Shown piece by piece: positions 27,427-37,013 of a DNA stretch of 64,000 bases (positions are counted from its first letter, which is position 1; every line of letters begins with the position of its first letter). The position numbers and the translations under genes are program-made. Under the pieces are notes generated by a model. The model did not search any database and had not been told where the DNA came from. It was given only the letters and a program-made list of their open reading frames with translations. Origin of the DNA: Akkermansiaceae bacterium (GTDB lineage: Bacteria > Verrucomicrobiota > Verrucomicrobiia > Verrucomicrobiales > DEV007); assembly GCA_024233005.1 (NCBI GenBank), contig JACKQE010000002.1, positions 186,001-250,000 of the forward strand, in the 5' to 3' direction.

Positions 27427-29646
27427 TCAACGGGCTGTGTCGGGGGCGCCAATCGTTTTGGAACGACCTTGGGAGAACTGGAAATGCTGAAGACCGTCAA
27501 GTATGCCGGCGGCGCTTGGTTGCCCGGAAAAGTAAACGCGCTTCTGTTTCCGCAGCACCTCCATGGCGGGGGAATGATTGCCTACCACCACCCCGCGGGT
27601 TGCGCCGGTGAACATGTCGAGATCGTTCCCGGCATCTCCAAAAACGATCGTTTCTTTGAGCGGGATGTTCCATTTGTTTCCGATGAAGCGTACCGCGCGT
27701 CCCTTGGAGGCACGCTTGGGCAGGATATCCAGATAGATTCCATGCGTGACGATGAGGCTGGCATGGTGGGCGATGCGACCGAGTGCGGAACGGATGGAGG
27801 ATTCACTGACGCTCTCCTCGGGAACCCCGTCGGTGGAGATGTAGTAGGAGACCTTGTGCCTGGACTGCAGGTGCGATTCTTGAAGGGTGAGCCCGGGGTG
27901 GTGAGCCAGAGCCTGGACGACGGCTTCACGTTTCCACCGGTAATCGATGTGGTCGATCCACGCCTTGTCCAAGCCCGCTTCTTTGAAACCATAGCAGATG
28001 CGGGTGCCGACATCACAGATCACCACATCGGGTGTGGGCAGCTGGTGTTCGGTGAAAAGTTTTTCCAGACTGCCAAGGGAGCGTCCCGAGGCAATGCCAA
28101 AGGCAAAGTTGTCGCCGCGATCCCTCAGCAACTGCTTGAGCTCGTGGAGTCCCTGGAAGTCGCCGGTCTCGCTGACCAGCGTACCGTCAACATCGGTGAC
28201 CATCATGCGGGTGGCCCGCTTCAGCCGGTCGTAGGTGCCCGGGTTTTGGATGGCGTTCTTCTTGCCGAGTCCGGCGGACGCGGTGTGGTTTTCCTTGATC
28301 AGTTCTAAATACCGGCTGACGTGGGCCTGCCAGCTGTAATGCTCTCGGACGTTTTCGATTCCGCGATTGGAGAGCTTGTTCCATTCCTCAGGATCGACGA
28401 GGATCTCCCGCAACGCCTTTTGGATGGCTTCCGTGTCCTGCGGGGGCACAAGAGTGCCGTTCTGACACTTGGGAAGGATCTCGGCGGGACCACCATCCTC
28501 GGTGGCCACGACCGGGCATCCTGATGCGGTGGCTTCCAGGATGGTCAGTCCGAAGGGTTCGGTCAGGGCGATGTTGATGAAGACACCTTTGCGTTCCGCG
28601 CAGAGACGGTAAATTTCAGGCACCTCGCTGCCCACGTCGTGCTTTTTCGGGATGGCGAGTTTGCCATAGAGATTGTAGCGGTCCATCAGCAAGAGCAGTT
28701 CGGTAAGGACTTCCCGCTCCCCTTCCGGCATGGTTTCGATGTTGCTGCGGATTCCGGCAAAAATGACGAGATTGGCCAGGGCCTGCAGGCTCTTGTCGGT
28801 GCCATAGGCATGCAGCAGACCATCGATGTTCTTCTTCACATCTGGACGGCACAGCGCCAGGATGAAGGGTTTGTCAGGATGGGACAGGAAGTTCGCGAGA
28901 CGTTCCCGGGTTGCCTGCTTCGCCTGCATGCGATCAACCGGGATCTCCTGCGGAGCGACCAGATCATGGTAGTAGGGGAAGTAGCGGTCGAAGTTCAAGC
29001 CCGGAGGGATGACGTGGAATTCCGCCCTGTCAAAGCTGTCATAGACTTCGTAGGTGGAGATCTCCTGTGTGGTCGAGGTGACGATGAATTCGGCGTTTAC
29101 CAGGGTGGTGTCCTCGGCTGCAAACCTTTTCTGGAATTGGTAACGAGTGTTGGCGTCGGTTTCGAGCATGCCGGAGTCGATCAGCTTGCGCAGCTTGGGC
29201 TTGCCGAGCGAGTGGCCGGTCTGACAGAACGGCACGTTGAGAATGGAGGAGAGTTCGGCGGCGATGTATCCCGCATCGGCATAGTGTCCGTGGATCCAAT
29301 CGGGGAAGAGCTTTTCCTGTTTGATAGAGGTGATCGCGTTAGCCACGTATTCGTCAAGATGGGGCCAGAGCTTTTCTTTCGGGAGATACTTCTTCCCTCC
29401 ACACCAAATTCGACGGATGGAAAATTTCTCGTTCACCTCCTCCACGGCACGGGAGTAGACCGGATCGGTGGTGGGATCATCAATCCGCCGGGTGAAGAGA
29501 TCGACATGCGTGACTTCAGGCTGCTGGCTGAGTTCTTTGGCCAGCTCCATCACGTAAACGATCTGGCCTCCATTGTCGGCATCGCGGCCGATTTCCAAAT
29601 GGCAGGCGCGGAAGAGTCCATGGAGACTGTGCAGCTGTATTCTCAT
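27427..29646 (-). CDS. sps: Sucrose-phosphate synthase with fused HAD phosphatase-like domain
   Basis: Joins UDP-glucose and fructose 6-phosphate. The 739-residue protein has a GT4 part (about 1-465: LGKPKLRKLIDSGM, the HVIPPGLNF segment, and the C-terminal EPFGLTILEATASGCPVVA motif) and a C-terminal HAD domain (about 475-739: VTDVDGTLV, FGDAGNDLDMF). The HAD part resembles sucrose-phosphate phosphatase and has the nucleophile Asp in its DVDGT motif, so it may be active. The N-terminal MRIQLHSLHGLFRACHLEIG is typical of SPS. It lies between a separate spp gene and ams. Cyanobacterial and proteobacterial SPS proteins also show fused or split forms. Confidence 0.92.
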   Translation of the reverse strand: MRIQLHSLHGLFRACHLEIGRDADNGGQIVYVMELAKELSQQPEVTHVDLFTRRIDDPTTDPVYSRAVEEVNEKFSIRRIWCGGKKYLPKEKLWPHLDEYVANAITSIKQEKLFPDWIHGHYADAGYIAAELSSILNVPFCQTGHSLGKPKLRKLIDSGMLETDANTRYQFQKRFAAEDTTLVNAEFIVTSTTQEISTYEVYDSFDRAEFHVIPPGLNFDRYFPYYHDLVAPQEIPVDRMQAKQATRERLANFLSHPDKPFILALCRPDVKKNIDGLLHAYGTDKSLQALANLVIFAGIRSNIETMPEGEREVLTELLLLMDRYNLYGKLAIPKKHDVGSEVPEIYRLCAERKGVFINIALTEPFGLTILEATASGCPVVATEDGGPAEILPKCQNGTLVPPQDTEAIQKALREILVDPEEWNKLSNRGIENVREHYSWQAHVSRYLELIKENHTASAGLGKKNAIQNPGTYDRLKRATRMMVTDVDGTLVSETGDFQGLHELKQLLRDRGDNFAFGIASGRSLGSLEKLFTEHQLPTPDVVICDVGTRICYGFKEAGLDKAWIDHIDYRWKREAVVQALAHHPGLTLQESHLQSRHKVSYYISTDGVPEESVSESSIRSALGRIAHHASLIVTHGIYLDILPKRASKGRAVRFIGNKWNIPLKETIVFGDAGNDLDMFTGATRGVVVGNHSPAMEVLRKQKRVYFSGQPSAAGILDGLQHFQFSQGRSKTIGAPDTAR

Positions 29647-29729
29647 TGTTACAGGGGCTACCTACCACACTTCAGGGGTCCCCTCAGCTTCTTTCTGTCT
29701 CCGGCTGCGGTTGTGGCCGGTGCGATCCC

Positions 29730-30569
29730 TTATTCCAGGCTCTCTCCGGAGGCCTCCGGAAAGAAATGAGCAAGCCCTTCGAGAATGCCGGCGGCGTAAC
29801 AGCCATTCATGCCTGAAAGAATTCCTTTTGCGAGATAGAGCTTCTCTGGATGCCCGTTCCGCTGAGAAAGGTGCAAGGCTTCCGCACGCACCTCATCGGT
29901 GGCATTGGCGACGAGAACAGCGGGGATCTCGCTGGCCAGCACCGGTATGTCATTGCCACTGTCTCCGGCATAAAGCACCCGGTCCGGTGCGGTTCCAGTA
30001 TTCTGCACCAGCCAACGGACAGCGTCGAGCTTGGTGGCCCCTGGGGCCATCACATCGAGAAGGCCCATGGGGACCGTTTCATCGACGCTCCAAATCAGAT
30101 CAGCCATGATGAAAGCCTCGTCCAATCTCTTCCGCACCATGGTGAGGACGCGCTCGCGGGAGCGGAGGTCGGGGACGTTGAAGCTGAGTTTGTGGGCCGC
30201 TTGTTCTGACTCCTCCTGCAGTTCCAGTTCCTCCAGATCGCTGACCAAAGGGAGAACATCCTGCCATTCACGACCCTGCCAAGACTTTGCCAGAAGCTGG
30301 TGCCAGCCGGCATTGGGTGCCCATTCCCCATCCGGCCCGCGGTCATAGATCGTCGCGCCAACGTCGGCGATCAGATGATCGGGCATCGGGAGATGGTACT
30401 CCGCGACGGCTTCCAGATGCAATGCCAGGCGGCGTCCACTGACGAAGGCCAACCTGGATCCCGTTCGACTCACCCAATCCCAGAGCGCAGCCCGCGCGCC
30501 TGGAGATTCTGCTTGTGGGCCATTGGGCAGGAGAGTGCGGTCCAAATCAGTGCAAAGGAGGATGGGCAT
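29730..30569 (-). CDS. spp: Sucrose-phosphate phosphatase-like HAD hydrolase
   Basis: Hydrolyses sucrose 6-phosphate to sucrose, the step after SPS. The 279-residue HAD-IIB protein has motif I CTDLDRTLLP, motif II in SGRR and motif IV AGDSGNDIPVL with the acidic pair. Helical cap residues lie in between. The start at ATG 30569 is preceded by aaaggttg. It is the first gene of the spp-sps-ams operon, 83 bp before sps. Because sps carries its own HAD domain, two SPP activities may coexist. Another sugar-phosphatase function cannot be excluded, but the context strongly favours SPP. Confidence 0.88.
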   Translation of the reverse strand: MPILLCTDLDRTLLPNGPQAESPGARAALWDWVSRTGSRLAFVSGRRLALHLEAVAEYHLPMPDHLIADVGATIYDRGPDGEWAPNAGWHQLLAKSWQGREWQDVLPLVSDLEELELQEESEQAAHKLSFNVPDLRSRERVLTMVRKRLDEAFIMADLIWSVDETVPMGLLDVMAPGATKLDAVRWLVQNTGTAPDRVLYAGDSGNDIPVLASEIPAVLVANATDEVRAEALHLSQRNGHPEKLYLAKGILSGMNGCYAAGILEGLAHFFPEASGESLE

Positions 30570-30730
30570 CAACCTTTATCGGGCCTGATGATTGTCCTTG
30601 CAATTGTTCTCAACGGCGGGATGCGGTCGGACTTTTCGGAAGCCTCGGACGGAATGTCATCAGGATCGATCTGGTGAGTCTCCAGGATCGTAATGCTCCT
30701 CTCGCGGGTCATTTCCCAGACGACCGGGCT

Positions 30731-32167
30731 TCAATTCTGCCGGGGTTTCGGTGGTGATTTGGGCCGCGGCTGCAGCAAGCGCACCTCATAGTGTCGGGGC
30801 ACTGGTTGGGAGGCGCCGTGAAGCTTTTCCTCATATTCCCGGCCCAGTGCGACCAAGTCGTTGACTTTGGCGAGGGCGGCCGCGATGTCGGCTTCAAGCT
30901 TGTTTTTTTTCTCCTCCGTCGCTGTGGCGAGTTGATTGCGCAGTCCCTTGATGCGGCCCCATTGATCGCGCAGTGGACGGACCGATTTGTCATTGCGTTC
31001 TCGATTGAGCAGGGCCACCTCCATTGCTTGGGCATACTGCGGGGTGGCGGCATTTGCCTGAAGTTCGATCTTGGCAGCGAGCACTGAGTGCGGCACCGGT
31101 TTTCCGAGAGGCTTGCCATCGATCGTGATTTCATAGAGGCCGGGCGGGAGGCCGGAGATTTTGAGGCGCTCCCCGCCGAGACGGTGTCCGGCTTTCGTAA
31201 GGTCCATCCCCACGGCTGCCGGATGAGAGCTTTCCCATTTCAAGGCTTCGGCAGTGCCGCTGGCGGGCACGACCCAAGGCAGTGCGGGGGAGAGATGGGT
31301 GAAGGTCAGTCCGGCGCCCTCCGGCAGCTCCGCCAGATCGGTGAGCGTTCCGTTGCTGCCGGCAGGAATCCACTGGTTGCCGCGTTTGCCGAGGCTGATG
31401 CTGCTGACGAATTTCCGGTCAGGGCTGAACTGGGAGAGCAGACTGTAAGCCATGATGAACTGGCCCGCTTCTCCCGGATGGATGGCGTCCGGCACCAGGG
31501 AAAAGTCCGGATCGGTGCGGCGCTTCGCGAAGGTGAAATCATTGAGCGGTCCCCAGAGGTCGACCGCCGGAAGGCCCCGTTGGCCGGCCGATTCGCGAAG
31601 CCATCCGGCATAGAAGCCCAACACGGAATTGTAGTGTGGGGAAAATTCGCGCGTCCGGAAGCGGTAGGTGTCATCTTTCATCCGCAGAGCCAACTGGTGA
31701 TGGTCGAATGGCGTCGGAGTCATGATGATGGCGGTGGCCCCAAGGGTGCGGACGCGGTCCAGCAATGCCGACATGTCCCGCTGGTAGGTGGCGAAGATTT
31801 CCGGGGAGAAGTCCTGGTACTGCCCGTCATTCATGCCCAGCATGAGGGTGACATACTTGGGATGGAACGCGGCGACATCGTCATCGAAACGGCGCAGGGC
31901 ATCCGTTGCCCGGTCCCCGCTGACCCCGGCGTTGTGGAAATGGATGCGCCGCTCCGGATACCGGGTCAGAAAGAAGTCCTCCACATACTGGGTGTAGAGG
32001 CATTGATGCGTGATCGAATCCCCCAGAAAGACCAGCGTGTCGCCGTTCTGGAGATCGAGCGTGGGTTCGGCAACCGGTGGCTTGTCCGCAACGGGGACCT
32101 GGCCACGGAGGCAGGGAGCAGTCAAACCGATAGAGAGGCAACAAAGGAGTAGCAGGCGATGGATCAT
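30731..32167 (-). CDS. Exported SGNH/GDSL-family hydrolase
   Basis: About 478 residues with a signal peptide (MIHRLLLLCCLSIGLTAPCLRG). Block I is FLGDSITHQ, block II and III are the GVSGDRA and LMLGMNDGQY segments, and block V is PDAIHPGEAG, giving the Ser and the Asp-His pair. From about residue 260 a beta-rich segment and, from about 365, a highly charged helical tail (KKNKLEADIAAALAKVNDLVAL) follow, so the protein is longer than simple GDSL esterases. It probably deacylates a polysaccharide or peptidoglycan-linked group. It is divergent from the giant FG-GAP gene at 32304. Confidence 0.85.
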   Translation of the reverse strand: MIHRLLLLCCLSIGLTAPCLRGQVPVADKPPVAEPTLDLQNGDTLVFLGDSITHQCLYTQYVEDFFLTRYPERRIHFHNAGVSGDRATDALRRFDDDVAAFHPKYVTLMLGMNDGQYQDFSPEIFATYQRDMSALLDRVRTLGATAIIMTPTPFDHHQLALRMKDDTYRFRTREFSPHYNSVLGFYAGWLRESAGQRGLPAVDLWGPLNDFTFAKRRTDPDFSLVPDAIHPGEAGQFIMAYSLLSQFSPDRKFVSSISLGKRGNQWIPAGSNGTLTDLAELPEGAGLTFTHLSPALPWVVPASGTAEALKWESSHPAAVGMDLTKAGHRLGGERLKISGLPPGLYEITIDGKPLGKPVPHSVLAAKIELQANAATPQYAQAMEVALLNRERNDKSVRPLRDQWGRIKGLRNQLATATEEKKNKLEADIAAALAKVNDLVALGREYEEKLHGASQPVPRHYEVRLLQPRPKSPPKPRQN

Positions 32168-32303
32168 CGCCACATCTTATCCGATGCCGCCTCAAGGGGG
32201 CAAGACCATAGATTAGGGGCGGCAGGTGACCGGAGACCTGAAATGCGCGCTTGCTGTTGGGCTCCCCGATTGGCTATGATGCGCACTTTCAGAATCGATC
32301 CTC

Positions 32304-35300
32304 ATGCAAACTTTCCGTCTCAGCTTGTTTCTCCTCCTCAGTGGCCTTTTCCCCGGGGTGGGTTCCGCCGCCGAGCCCTCTCCTGTGGTGGTAGGGTGGG
32401 AACACCGGCAGCTCGATGGTCTGTTTTTCTCCGAAGGCGCGAGCCACGGGGACATCGACGGGGATGGCATCCATGATATCATCTCCGGGCCTTATGTGTA
32501 TTTCGGGCCGGCCTATGCTCCGGAAAAAAGGGTCGCGATCTACGAAGCCAAGCCTTTCGCCAAGGCGGGTTATTCCGACAATTTCTTCTCCTTCCTTAAA
32601 GATTTCAACCATGACGGAAACGCCGATGTCCTCGTCCTGGGCTTTCCGGGGAAAGATGCCTCCTGGTATGAGAATCCGGGGAAAGAACGACTAGGCCAGG
32701 GGTGGTGGAAACGCCACCTCGTGCTCGAGCCAGTCGACAATGAAACCCCGACGTTTGCCGATCTCACGGGCGACGGAAAACCGGAGATCATCTGTTCCCA
32801 AAATGGCATCTTTGGCTATGCCGGACCGGACGAGGCGGATCCTGCCCGTCCATGGGTCTTCCATGCGGTGTCCCCGGAGAAGGCCACTGGAGGGAAATTC
32901 ACCCACGGCATGGGGATCGGCGATGTCAATGGGGACGGCCGGGCTGATTTGCTCGAGAAAAATGCCTGGTGGGAACAGCCTGCCTCGCTTTCCGGTGATC
33001 CGATCTGGGAACGCCACCTCTTTGCTTTCTCCGGGCCGGGAGGCGCCGACATGTTCGCTTATGACTTTGATGGCGATGGGGATAATGACATCCTGACCAG
33101 TCTGGCGGCGCATGGGTATGGTCTCGCCTGGTACGAGCAGGTGGTTGAAAACGGGGCCAAGGGATTCCGGCAACACCTCATTACCGGCCAGACGCCCCAG
33201 GAAAACGCCCACGGTGTGGCCTTCTCCCAGCTCCACGCCATCGCGCTGGCCGATGTGGACGGTGACGGGGTCGCGGACATTGTCACCGGGAAGCGTCATT
33301 GGGCCCACAACGGTCACGATCCGGAGGGCAATGGTCCCGCCGTGCTTTATTGGTTCCGCACCGTGAGACTGCCGGATGGCAAGGGCGTGGACTTTGTCCC
33401 TTATCTGATCGACGGTGATTCCGGCGTCGGGACCGACGTCGTGGCGGAGGATGTAAACGGCGATGGACTTGTCGATGTGCTGGTGGGCAACAAGAAGGGG
33501 ACCTTCCTGCATCTGCAGCGGCGTGCCGGCATCACCGCCATTCCGGTTCCGAAGCGTCCCGTCCGCAAGCCCATGGTCGAGACCGGTCTTACCGCCAGCG
33601 AGGCTGTGAAACAAATGAGCCTCACTGAGGGATTCGAGGTCACCATAGTGGCCGAGGAGCCAGAGGTCAGGCAACCCATCGCCCTTGCCATCGACGAACG
33701 CGGCCGACTTTGGGTGGCCGAGGCCTATGCCTATCCGGTGCGTCAACCCGAGGGGCAGGGGCGGGACCGCATTCTCATATTCGCCGATCAGGATGGTGAC
33801 GGCCGCTTTGAAACCCGGAAAGTCTTTGCCGAGCATCTCAATCTGGTGAGCGGGTTGGAAGTCGGATTCGGAGGTGTCTGGGTGGGGGCGGCTCCGGAGC
33901 TGCTCTTCATTCCGGACGCCGACCGGGACGATGTGCCGGATGGCCCACCGCAGATTCTGCTTGATGGCTGGGGGCAGCAGGACACCCATGAAACTTTGAA
34001 CTCTTTCATCTGGGGTCCTGACGGATGGCTTTACGGCTGCCATGGGGTTTTCACGCACAGCCAAGTGGGGATACCGGGCACTCCCGAAGCCGACCGGGTG
34101 CCGATGAACGCGGGGGTCTGGCGTTATCATCCGGTGCGGCACGAGTTCGAGGTCTTCGCCCACGGCACCAGCAATCCCTGGGGGCTTGATTTTGACGCGA
34201 ACGGAGAGGCTTTCATCACCGCCTGTGTCATTCCTCATCTCTACCACATGGTCCAGGGAGGACGCTACCAGCGCCAGGGGGGGCAGCATTTCAATCCGCA
34301 CACCTACGACGATCTCAAGACCATCGCCGACCATTTGCACTATGCCGGAGACATCCGCGACAATGCCCACTGGGGCGCCGCGCCACTGGCCAAGGCGGAC
34401 ACGCTGCAACTCGGCGGCGGCCATGCCCACTGTGGTCTGGTGATCTACCAGGGCGACCAGTTTCCGGAGGAATACCGGGGCAAGCTGTTGTTCACCAATC
34501 TTCACGGGCACGGTATCATCAGCGATTACACGGTTCCCGAGGGCAGCGGGTTCATTGGCAAGCACGGGGCCGACTTTCTCCACACCAATGACCGTTGGAG
34601 CATGCCGGTGGAAATGCAGCCGGGTCCGGACGGCAGCCTCTTCGTCATCGACTGGTATGACAAACAGAACTGTCACCGGCGGGATGCGGAAATTTGGGAT
34701 CGCAGCAACGGACGTCTTTATCGGGTCACCTATGGACAGCCCAAAGCAACGGAGCCGGTGGATTTGTCCGCGCTCACGGATGCGGACCTCGTCGCTCTTC
34801 AGACTTCGCGGAATGCCTGGCACCAGCGAACCGCCAGCCGGCTACTCCAAGAGCGGGCAGCTTCGGGCAAGCTGGACTCCGCCTCCTTCGGGACGGCGCT
34901 GACGGGGCTTGCCGCTGGCGGCGATCCCGCCATCAGGCTGAGGGCGCTTTGGTTGAAGCATGTCACCGGAGGAGCCGTGACCTCAAAAGATTTGCAGGCC
35001 GATGACGCCGTGTTGCGTTCCTGGGCGGTGAGGCTTAAAGGCGAGCGGGGAACCTTCGAGGAGGGCGATCTCGCCACTCTTCTGGGGCTCGCCGATGACG
35101 CCTCCCTGGCAGGCTCGGCGACGGTGCGTCGCCATCTGGCTTCCTTGTTGGACCGTTTGCCGAAGACCAATCGCTGGGACCTCGCGGGACGTCTCGTGGG
35201 CCATGGCGAAGATGCCACCGACCACAATATCCCCCTCCTCCTTTGGTATGGGGTGGAGCCTCTAGTGATGGATGATCCTGATCGCGCGTTGGTGCTGGCG

Positions 35301-36932
35301 AGAGCTTCGAAAATCCCGCTCGTGCGCCAATTCATCCTGCGCCGTTTGGCCCAGGAAGATGACGGCCGCGAGCGCCTTCTGACCCTTGCCGCCAAGACCG
35401 GCACAAAGGCGGAAGAGCGGATGTTGATTCTCGACGAGATCACCACCGCGCTTCAGGACCGGACCAGTGCGCCCATGCCGAAAGCCTGGGACTCTGCCTT
35501 CACCGCTCTGGCCGAGGAGGGCGACGCGGCGACTCGGCAAAAGTTGGAACTGCTCGGCACCAAGTTTGGGGACCGGCGCCTCCTGCCCCGCTTCCGCGCC
35601 ATTCTGGGCGATCCGAAGGCCGATCCCGCCGTGCGCGAAAATGCCTTGTCTGCGCTGCTCGGGGCCAAGGATCCAGAAAGCGTCGGGATTCTGCAGGGTC
35701 TCGCCTCCGGCACCGCCTCCCCTTTCCGTGGCAGGGCCATCCGGGCCCTGGGCAGCTATGCCGATGCCGCGACGCCGGAAATCCTGCTCAAGTCCTTTGC
35801 CAATTACGACCCCGCGGAGAAAGCCGAGACCGTCAATGTGCTGGCTTCCAACGTGCTCTCCGCCAAAGCCCTCCTCACTGCGTTGGCTGACGGACAGATA
35901 CCCCGCAGTGCTGTCTCGGCCTTTCACGCCAGGCAGATCCGTTCCCTCGGGGATGAGGGTCTCAAGGCCGCGCTGGAGCGGCATTGGGGCAAAGTCACAG
36001 ACACGTCAGAGGCCAAGAAAGCGGAGCTGGCGCGCTACCAAAAACTGCTCACACCCGCTTTCCTTGCCAAGGCCAACCTCGGTCAGGGACGGGCCCTTTT
36101 CAACCAGACCTGTTTTGCCTGTCACAGCCTATTCGGTCAGGGCAATGCGATTGGTCCCGATCTTACCGGGGGGAACCGGCAGAATCTCGACTTTTTGCTC
36201 GAGAATATTCTCGATCCCAGCGCGGTGGTGGGGGCGGACTATCAGTTGACAGTATTCACCCTCAAAGATGGCCGGGTGCTCTCGGGAATGCCCCGCCAGG
36301 AGAATGAGAATGCGGTGCGGATCGCCCTGCTGGGCGCGGCCGAGCAGTTGCTCCCCAAGGCCGACATCGTCAAGCGGGAATCCGTGCCGGTGTCAATGAT
36401 GCCCGAGGGAATTCTCGCTCCGTTCAAGGACGATCAGGTGAGGGATCTCGTCGCTTATCTCCAGAGTCCGATCCAAGTCCGAGGCTCGGAACCGGGGGAA
36501 GTCTTTTGGGAAGGCGAAAGTCTCAAGGTGGTAAAATCCACCGGTTCCATCAAGCCCCAGGGCATGGGGGGATTCAAGAAGGCCCAATGGAGCGGCAATG
36601 CGCATCTCTGGTGGACCGGTGCGAAGCCTGCCAACGAACTGGTGTTGGAGTTTACGCTGCCTGAGGATGGCACCTGGGAGCTTTTCACCACCCTGACCAA
36701 AGCCAGAGACTACGGTATCATCACCCTCAAGCTGGATGGTGGCGGTGCGCTGTTGCAGGGCCTTGATCTCTTCAACGAGCCCGATGTGATCACCACCGGC
36801 GAGATCAACCTCGGTCGGCAAGAGATGAAGGCCGGGACTCACACCCTGCATGTTCTCATCGATGGGGCGAATCCCAAGGCGGTCAAAGGCTACATGGTCG
36901 GCATCGATTATCTTCGGGCCGTGAAGCGGTGA
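32304..36932 (+). CDS. Giant exported FG-GAP / propeller dehydrogenase-like / HEAT / cytochrome c protein
   Basis: A 1542-residue secreted protein typical of planctomycetes and verrucomicrobia. Domains in order: signal peptide (about 1-23); FG-GAP/VCBS repeats with calcium-loop signatures such as DVNGDGRADLL and DFDGDGDNDIL (about 30-400); a membrane-bound dehydrogenase-like beta-propeller of the TIGR02604 type (about 440-830, RGLWVAEAYAYPVRQPEG, TSNPWGLDFDANGEAF); a HEAT-like helical region (about 850-1230); a c-type heme domain of the TIGR02603 type with CFACH near residue 1270 and GPDLTGGNRQ following; and a C-terminal beta-rich region resembling a carbohydrate-binding module. It is probably a periplasmic sugar or alcohol dehydrogenase passing electrons to its own heme; substrate unknown. 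Confidence 0.9.
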   Translation: MQTFRLSLFLLLSGLFPGVGSAAEPSPVVVGWEHRQLDGLFFSEGASHGDIDGDGIHDIISGPYVYFGPAYAPEKRVAIYEAKPFAKAGYSDNFFSFLKDFNHDGNADVLVLGFPGKDASWYENPGKERLGQGWWKRHLVLEPVDNETPTFADLTGDGKPEIICSQNGIFGYAGPDEADPARPWVFHAVSPEKATGGKFTHGMGIGDVNGDGRADLLEKNAWWEQPASLSGDPIWERHLFAFSGPGGADMFAYDFDGDGDNDILTSLAAHGYGLAWYEQVVENGAKGFRQHLITGQTPQENAHGVAFSQLHAIALADVDGDGVADIVTGKRHWAHNGHDPEGNGPAVLYWFRTVRLPDGKGVDFVPYLIDGDSGVGTDVVAEDVNGDGLVDVLVGNKKGTFLHLQRRAGITAIPVPKRPVRKPMVETGLTASEAVKQMSLTEGFEVTIVAEEPEVRQPIALAIDERGRLWVAEAYAYPVRQPEGQGRDRILIFADQDGDGRFETRKVFAEHLNLVSGLEVGFGGVWVGAAPELLFIPDADRDDVPDGPPQILLDGWGQQDTHETLNSFIWGPDGWLYGCHGVFTHSQVGIPGTPEADRVPMNAGVWRYHPVRHEFEVFAHGTSNPWGLDFDANGEAFITACVIPHLYHMVQGGRYQRQGGQHFNPHTYDDLKTIADHLHYAGDIRDNAHWGAAPLAKADTLQLGGGHAHCGLVIYQGDQFPEEYRGKLLFTNLHGHGIISDYTVPEGSGFIGKHGADFLHTNDRWSMPVEMQPGPDGSLFVIDWYDKQNCHRRDAEIWDRSNGRLYRVTYGQPKATEPVDLSALTDADLVALQTSRNAWHQRTASRLLQERAASGKLDSASFGTALTGLAAGGDPAIRLRALWLKHVTGGAVTSKDLQADDAVLRSWAVRLKGERGTFEEGDLATLLGLADDASLAGSATVRRHLASLLDRLPKTNRWDLAGRLVGHGEDATDHNIPLLLWYGVEPLVMDDPDRALVLARASKIPLVRQFILRRLAQEDDGRERLLTLAAKTGTKAEERMLILDEITTALQDRTSAPMPKAWDSAFTALAEEGDAATRQKLELLGTKFGDRRLLPRFRAILGDPKADPAVRENALSALLGAKDPESVGILQGLASGTASPFRGRAIRALGSYADAATPEILLKSFANYDPAEKAETVNVLASNVLSAKALLTALADGQIPRSAVSAFHARQIRSLGDEGLKAALERHWGKVTDTSEAKKAELARYQKLLTPAFLAKANLGQGRALFNQTCFACHSLFGQGNAIGPDLTGGNRQNLDFLLENILDPSAVVGADYQLTVFTLKDGRVLSGMPRQENENAVRIALLGAAEQLLPKADIVKRESVPVSMMPEGILAPFKDDQVRDLVAYLQSPIQVRGSEPGEVFWEGESLKVVKSTGSIKPQGMGGFKKAQWSGNAHLWWTGAKPANELVLEFTLPEDGTWELFTTLTKARDYGIITLKLDGGGALLQGLDLFNEPDVITTGEINLGRQEMKAGTHTLHVLIDGANPKAVKGYMVGIDYLRAVKR

Positions 36933-37013
36933 CGCATGGGGAGCTTCTGATGCTGACGACCCTTGGTAAGGTCATGTTCTCGGTGGTCTGGCTTTGTGCA
37001 ATGGATGCTCGTC

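Noticed and set aside
32691..34823. 710-residue minus-strand frame
   Set aside because: Shadow of the giant FG-GAP/cytochrome gene; no family pattern and opposite strand to clear domains.
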